Shown here in pieces: positions 49,293 to 51,719 of a stretch of DNA of 51,719 nucleotides. This DNA is from Candidatus Hydrogenedentota bacterium (GTDB lineage Bacteria > Hydrogenedentota > Hydrogenedentia > Hydrogenedentales > CAITNO01). Every line of letters begins with the position of its first letter. Positions within the stretch are counted from its first letter, which is position 1. A model generated the notes under the pieces. It saw only the letters and a program-made list of their open reading frames with translations. It was not told the DNA's origin and searched no databases. Both the position numbers and the translations under genes were made by a program. The stretch lies in assembly GCA_022706235.1 (NCBI GenBank), contig JAKJCY010000010.1, positions 338 to 52,056 on the forward strand, read 5' to 3'.

Positions 49293-51554
49293 TTATCCCG
49301 CAAGGGCCTCAAAGGCGCGTTCGCCCGTAAACGGGGACCACTGAAGGGAAGCCCCGTCCGGCGCCAGTACCGCCTCGGATTCGGTATTAACGGATTGAAG
49401 CCGCAATGGGCCGGGCAGCCGCGTATGTAACAGGATGGACGCCGGAACGGAGCCGTTGCCCGGCTTGTCTTCAATGCGGAGTTTTCCCGTTAACCGCTTG
49501 GCTGCCGCGTCATAGCGCATCTCATAGCTGAGGCGGCCCCAATGGGTCGGCGCCCCCTCCAGGCCGACGGGCAGGCCGCTTCCCAGCCAGTCGCGGTTAA
49601 TACCGCGGGCCAGGCAGAGGGTGTCGCCCACTTCCATGACCAGGCTGTCGCGGACCTCGCGTACCACGGCGACGGGTGTCCACAAATGCTGCCGGTCACC
49701 CGTTACCTCCGTGGCGCCGGGTTCGGGACCCCGTTCCTCGCACCAGGTGATTAACGGCGTGGCGTGGTTCAGCGTGGCGTACAACAGGGAGGCGGCTTCA
49801 TCCCCCTCGTTGCGCACAAGATGGGCTTCCGCCAGATTGTCGAGTGCGATGGCCACCCACATGCCGTTGGCGAGCCAGCCGGTGTTCATGGGCAGCCCGC
49901 CCGGACTCATGGCGGCGCGGATATGGCGGATGGTGCCGGTTACCAGTTCATCATCCGGCGCCAGAAGGCCGCAGGGGAACAGGGCATTCAGCGCGCCCCA
50001 GCGACTGCCGCTGGTTTTCCCCAAGACACCAGGAATCCAGCGGTACTCCGTTTCGGCAATGGCGCCCCGCCTCATGGCGTCGATAAGGTCTCTGGAAGCC
50101 GTGTCATAAATTTTCTGAAACGTTTCAATATCATCGGCGCGTCCAAGAATCCTGGCCGCCTCCAGCGTAAGGTTGTCGGCATAGACGGACCAGATATTAT
50201 GAGGTACAAACACGCCGTACAGGTCGTCACCGTCTTTAAGGCCGCAATCGCCCATGCCGCGCGGCATCAGGCCGTATTCGAGCGGCCGAACCCCGTCCTT
50301 TTCAACGCGGGTCCGCGACCGCATCTGTTCCTGGAACCGGGAACTTGCCGCCATTCGCGGGTAAACGGCTTCCAGGTAGGCCCTATCTCCCGTGAGCCGG
50401 AAATGTTCCATGATAGCCCAGGACTTGAATCCGGAGGAAAGCCAGCAAAGGTGGCTCCACCCTTTCGGATCCGCCCAGTCGCCGTCATCCCCCTGCTGGT
50501 CAATGCACATCTGGTATCCTAGTTCGGATTCCCCGTGCAGGCCCAGTTGGTCAAGTGCCACGGCGACAATGGAGGCTTCGCCCGCGTTCGGCGCGCGATA
50601 ACCGTCCGTGCCCGGCGTCGCCGCGACATACCCTTCCGCCACCGGCTCTCGCATGATGAACAGGTCGGTCAGACAAGCGTAAAAAGCGTTTACCACACCA
50701 GTGTCGGGCAAAGAAAGTTTTGTTGCCCGTCCGGCCAGGGCACGCCATTCCGCCAGCGATGCCTGGAAGTGTGCCGACCAATTCTGCGTTCTTAAGCCCG
50801 GGAGATCGGCCGCATACCCGCGATAGGGACGGATCAACCAACCGGACCGGGATTCTCCAGGCTTGACTTCAAAGGTCGGGCACAACGTTGTCGGGCCAAG
50901 AATGACGCATTCATCCGCGCCGACGGCACATGCCAGGACACGGTCGGCCCGGTCACCCCAGCCTGCCAGCAGGCAATCGCGGTCCCGGACGGCATCCACA
51001 TAGCCGGGATTATAGCCAAAGAAGCCTCGCTGCGATTCGCATACAAGACGAAACGTGATATTGGCATCGCTGGTGTTCGACATAGTGATACGAACTATCG
51101 CCGCTTCTGCGCCGCCTGTGACCTCCAGGCGCATCGTACCTTGGGAGCCTTCATAGAAATTATCAAGTGCGGGCAGATACCCTTCAATCCGGGTCCAGGT
51201 GCTTTGTGGAAAGGATTTGTCCGCGACTTGAGGTGTAACCTTGATGCTCCAGGAGGCAACCGGCGTTACATAAGCAGCCAAGGGAAGATGCAGCAAGTTG
51301 TCATAGGTCCATACCAGTTTGAGAAGACCCGGTTCAAGGTCCAGCAGCGTCTTGTCGCTGCTGTCAGGCCGCGCAACCGTCATGCGGTGCGGCGTCGAAA
51401 ACGCGTAGCCGAAGTCAACCCGCGTGGGAAAAACAGCGGCATCTTGGCGGACAGTATCTTCCTGCGCCGTGTCTGCCGCCGCAAGCCAGGGTGTATTGAT
51501 CATCATCCATCCAAACAACAGGACAAGAACCGCAAAGATATGTATAGTTTTCAT
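49293..51554 (-). CDS. Secreted six-hairpin-type glycoside hydrolase
   Basis: 753 residues. The start at 51554 (MKTIHIFAVLVLLFGWMMI) has AAGGGAAA upstream and yields a signal peptide. An N-terminal beta domain (to about residue 270) precedes an (alpha/alpha)6 toroid: GVVNAFYACLTDLFIMREPV, DQQGDDGDWADPKGWSHLCW, MPRGMGDCGLKDGDDLYGVF and NTGWLANGMWVAIALDNLAE. A C-terminal beta domain closes it. This order resembles GH63/GH78/GH95-like six-hairpin glycosidases (for example alpha-L-rhamnosidases), where acidic residues in the GDCG- and GDW-like loops act as general acid/base, but no exact family is assigned. It is the first gene of the minus-strand cluster; 165 bases of spacer to the window end show no further gene. 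Confidence 0.78.
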   Translation of the reverse strand: MKTIHIFAVLVLLFGWMMINTPWLAAADTAQEDTVRQDAAVFPTRVDFGYAFSTPHRMTVARPDSSDKTLLDLEPGLLKLVWTYDNLLHLPLAAYVTPVASWSIKVTPQVADKSFPQSTWTRIEGYLPALDNFYEGSQGTMRLEVTGGAEAAIVRITMSNTSDANITFRLVCESQRGFFGYNPGYVDAVRDRDCLLAGWGDRADRVLACAVGADECVILGPTTLCPTFEVKPGESRSGWLIRPYRGYAADLPGLRTQNWSAHFQASLAEWRALAGRATKLSLPDTGVVNAFYACLTDLFIMREPVAEGYVAATPGTDGYRAPNAGEASIVAVALDQLGLHGESELGYQMCIDQQGDDGDWADPKGWSHLCWLSSGFKSWAIMEHFRLTGDRAYLEAVYPRMAASSRFQEQMRSRTRVEKDGVRPLEYGLMPRGMGDCGLKDGDDLYGVFVPHNIWSVYADNLTLEAARILGRADDIETFQKIYDTASRDLIDAMRRGAIAETEYRWIPGVLGKTSGSRWGALNALFPCGLLAPDDELVTGTIRHIRAAMSPGGLPMNTGWLANGMWVAIALDNLAEAHLVRNEGDEAASLLYATLNHATPLITWCEERGPEPGATEVTGDRQHLWTPVAVVREVRDSLVMEVGDTLCLARGINRDWLGSGLPVGLEGAPTHWGRLSYEMRYDAAAKRLTGKLRIEDKPGNGSVPASILLHTRLPGPLRLQSVNTESEAVLAPDGASLQWSPFTGERAFEALAG

Positions 51555-51719
51555 TTCCAGTTTCCCTTTTCTACCATAGTCTCGTGAGACAAGAATGAGA
51601 CATGATAGCATGAACGCCCGCAAAAAAACATTGACAGGCGTGAACCCAAATCCGCACGTAAGAAACCGAGTTGTTGGCGTAAAGCCAATAAGGACAAGGA
51701 ACGTAGAAGCGGCATCCTG

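Overview
The window is bacterial chromosome of moderately high GC content. It combines many secreted catabolic proteins (Tat-exported Gfo/Idh/MocA oxidoreductase and sulfatase, two sialidase-like BNR proteins, three large helical-toroid carbohydrate-active proteins) with DUF362, EFR1-type and SLOG/molybdenum-carrier proteins and intergenic 9-bp-period GGAC arrays. This mix suggests a polysaccharide-degrading bacterium of the Hydrogenedentota / Lentisphaerota / Verrucomicrobiota / Planctomycetota type. That placement is inference from gene content only: no rRNA or other phylogenetic marker is visible.

Layout. 1-9671: a sugar-isomerase-like Tat protein (cut by the window start), a Gfo/Idh/MocA oxidoreductase, an IolD-like ThDP enzyme, a toxin-antitoxin remnant, then an aldehyde dehydrogenase and an IlvD/Edd dehydratase 13 bases apart. 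Together they look like a sugar, sugar-acid or cyclitol oxidation route. 9691-19824: a secreted two-domain sulfurtransferase, an M28 membrane peptidase, a TerB-TM-trypsin-like protease in a repeat-rich patch, a methyltransferase plus flavodoxin/ferredoxin pair, a SLOG-fold protein, a VapBC pair, a DUF202 protein and an MFS transporter. 20011-25404: a sialidase-like protein, an NCS1-type transporter and a secreted DUF6454-like protein.

25383-32085 is a compact integrative element of about 6.7 kb bounded by a 17-bp direct repeat. It sits exactly over the stop codon of the DUF6454-like gene. It encodes a tyrosine recombinase, a retropepsin-like protein with a small DUF5678-like partner, a lipoprotein and one very large phage-type polyvalent protein. 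The polyvalent protein appears to have a nuclease-like domain, an ADP-ribosyltransferase-like domain and a long C-terminal helical/membrane region. There are no capsid, tail, terminase or replication genes. This is the most unusual system in the window.

32257-39855: nadB, a GH13 glucosidase, an endonuclease/exonuclease/phosphatase-fold protein, a second sialidase-like protein, a DUF4143 ATPase with a strong operator-promoter and probably a leaderless transcript, and the stub of a GH67-N-like glycosidase. 39869-51554: seven consecutive minus-strand genes (two lyase-like toroid proteins, a Cys-type sulfatase, DUF362, radical SAM, isomerase-like TIM barrel, six-hairpin glycosidase) that read as a sulfated-polysaccharide utilisation locus. 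No rRNA, tRNA or CRISPR array was recognised.
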